From positions 1-39,304 of the forward strand of contig JANYDL010000087.1 of the NCBI GenBank assembly GCA_025363635.1: 39,304 bases of DNA, given 5' to 3'. The notes beneath the pieces are model-generated. The model did no database searches, was not told the origin of the DNA, and worked only from the letters and a program-made list of their open reading frames with translations. The position numbers and the translations under genes are program-made. The DNA comes from Actinomycetes bacterium (GTDB lineage: Bacteria; Actinomycetota; Actinomycetes; Nanopelagicales; Nanopelagicaceae). The first letter of the stretch is position 1. The number at the start of each line of letters is the position of its first letter. Below, one piece after another: positions 39,160-39,304 of the stretch.

Positions 39160-39197
39160 ATAGAAAAGAAAAGCCCCTGAAAATCTCAGGGGCTTTT
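39160..39197 (-). terminator. terminator of the sugar ABC ATPase gene
   Basis: A perfect 12-bp stem (39197-39186 with 39180-39169 on the minus strand), five-base loop, then CTTTTCT. It lies 13 bases after the stop of the gene entering from the right edge. Confidence 0.92.
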
Positions 39198-39210
39198 CGA
39201 CGGAATCTAT

Positions 39211-39303
39211 TTATTTCAGACGCTCACCAGACACTGCATCGAATAGGTGGATGGCGTTTGGATTGGCAACAACCGAAATTGTTGAACCTGGCTTTGGTGG
39301 GCT
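39211..39303 (-). CDS. C-terminus of an MsmK/UgpC-type sugar ABC ATPase (cut by window)
   Basis: Only the last 30 codons are in the window. They read SPPKPGSTISVVANPNAIHLFDAVSGERLK, which resembles the end of the TOBE domain in the MalK/MsmK/UgpC/SugC group (the usual form is NLHLFDxxTGERL). The full protein would energise carbohydrate uptake. The stop TAA is at 39213-39211, followed by a terminator, so it ends its transcription unit. The call is based on a short segment. Confidence 0.7.
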   Translation of the reverse strand, partial: SPPKPGSTISVVANPNAIHLFDAVSGERLK

Positions 39304-39304
39304 C

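Overview
The window looks like core chromosome of a small-genome actinobacterium, most likely of the freshwater Nanopelagicales (acI, 'Candidatus Planktophila'-like) type. This is inferred from gene order and family content: rplM-rpsI-glmM-glmS-alr, tsaE-tsaB-rimI-tsaD-groES-groEL, guaB-guaB3-guaA, and sucCD-PerM-like gene-purN-purH-folD-DUF3017-mdh-icd. The order follows other actinobacteria, base composition is moderate rather than GC-rich, genes are very tightly packed (many ATGA, GTGA and TAATG overlaps), and GroEL has a histidine-rich tail. Species-level assignment cannot be made from sequence reading alone.

Layout: 1-6312 carries ribosomal proteins L13 and S9, amino-sugar synthesis (glmM, glmS), a PAP2 phosphatase, holo-ACP synthase and alanine racemase. 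6309-12681 is a complete branched-chain-amino-acid-type ABC importer (livG, livF, livH, livM, livJ) ending in a translationally coupled secreted alpha/beta hydrolase and closed by a strong terminator. 12762-15290 is the tRNA t6A/N-acetyltransferase cluster tsaE-tsaB-rimI-tsaD. 15350-15957 is a Phd/Doc-like toxin-antitoxin pair behind an operator-like palindrome. 16001-18074 is a CIRCE-controlled groES-groEL operon with terminator. 18117-21709 is an accessory stretch: GNAT acetyltransferase, ECF sigma factor with zinc anti-sigma factor, mscL, dienelactone-hydrolase-like protein and a membrane-anchored small protein. 21793-25576 is guanine nucleotide synthesis (an IMP dehydrogenase lacking the CBS module, guaB3, guaA). 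25620-29311 holds a secreted cyclophilin, a PIG-L deacetylase and a PcrA/UvrD helicase. 29415-38039 combines TCA-cycle genes (sucCD, mdh, icd) with purine and folate genes (purN, purH, folD) and two membrane proteins. 38040-39304 is minus-strand territory: terminators, a tRNA-like gene with an odd anticodon arm, a diverged tRNA-like copy, a Nudix hydrolase and the 3' end of a sugar ABC ATPase gene.

How the genes work together: the purine genes (purN, purH, then guaB and guaA) cover the IMP and GMP branch, with folD supplying 10-formyl-THF for PurN and PurH. sucCD, mdh and icd are a partial TCA set. glmS and glmM feed UDP-GlcNAc and alr supplies D-alanine, both for the cell wall. The liv importer plus exported hydrolase looks like a scavenging unit inserted in the otherwise conserved alr-tsaE junction.

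The most unusual items are the tRNA-like gene and its diverged neighbour at 38256-38569, the CBS-less IMP dehydrogenase, the hydrolase fused into the liv operon by start/stop overlap, and the probable autoregulated ECF sigma promoter.
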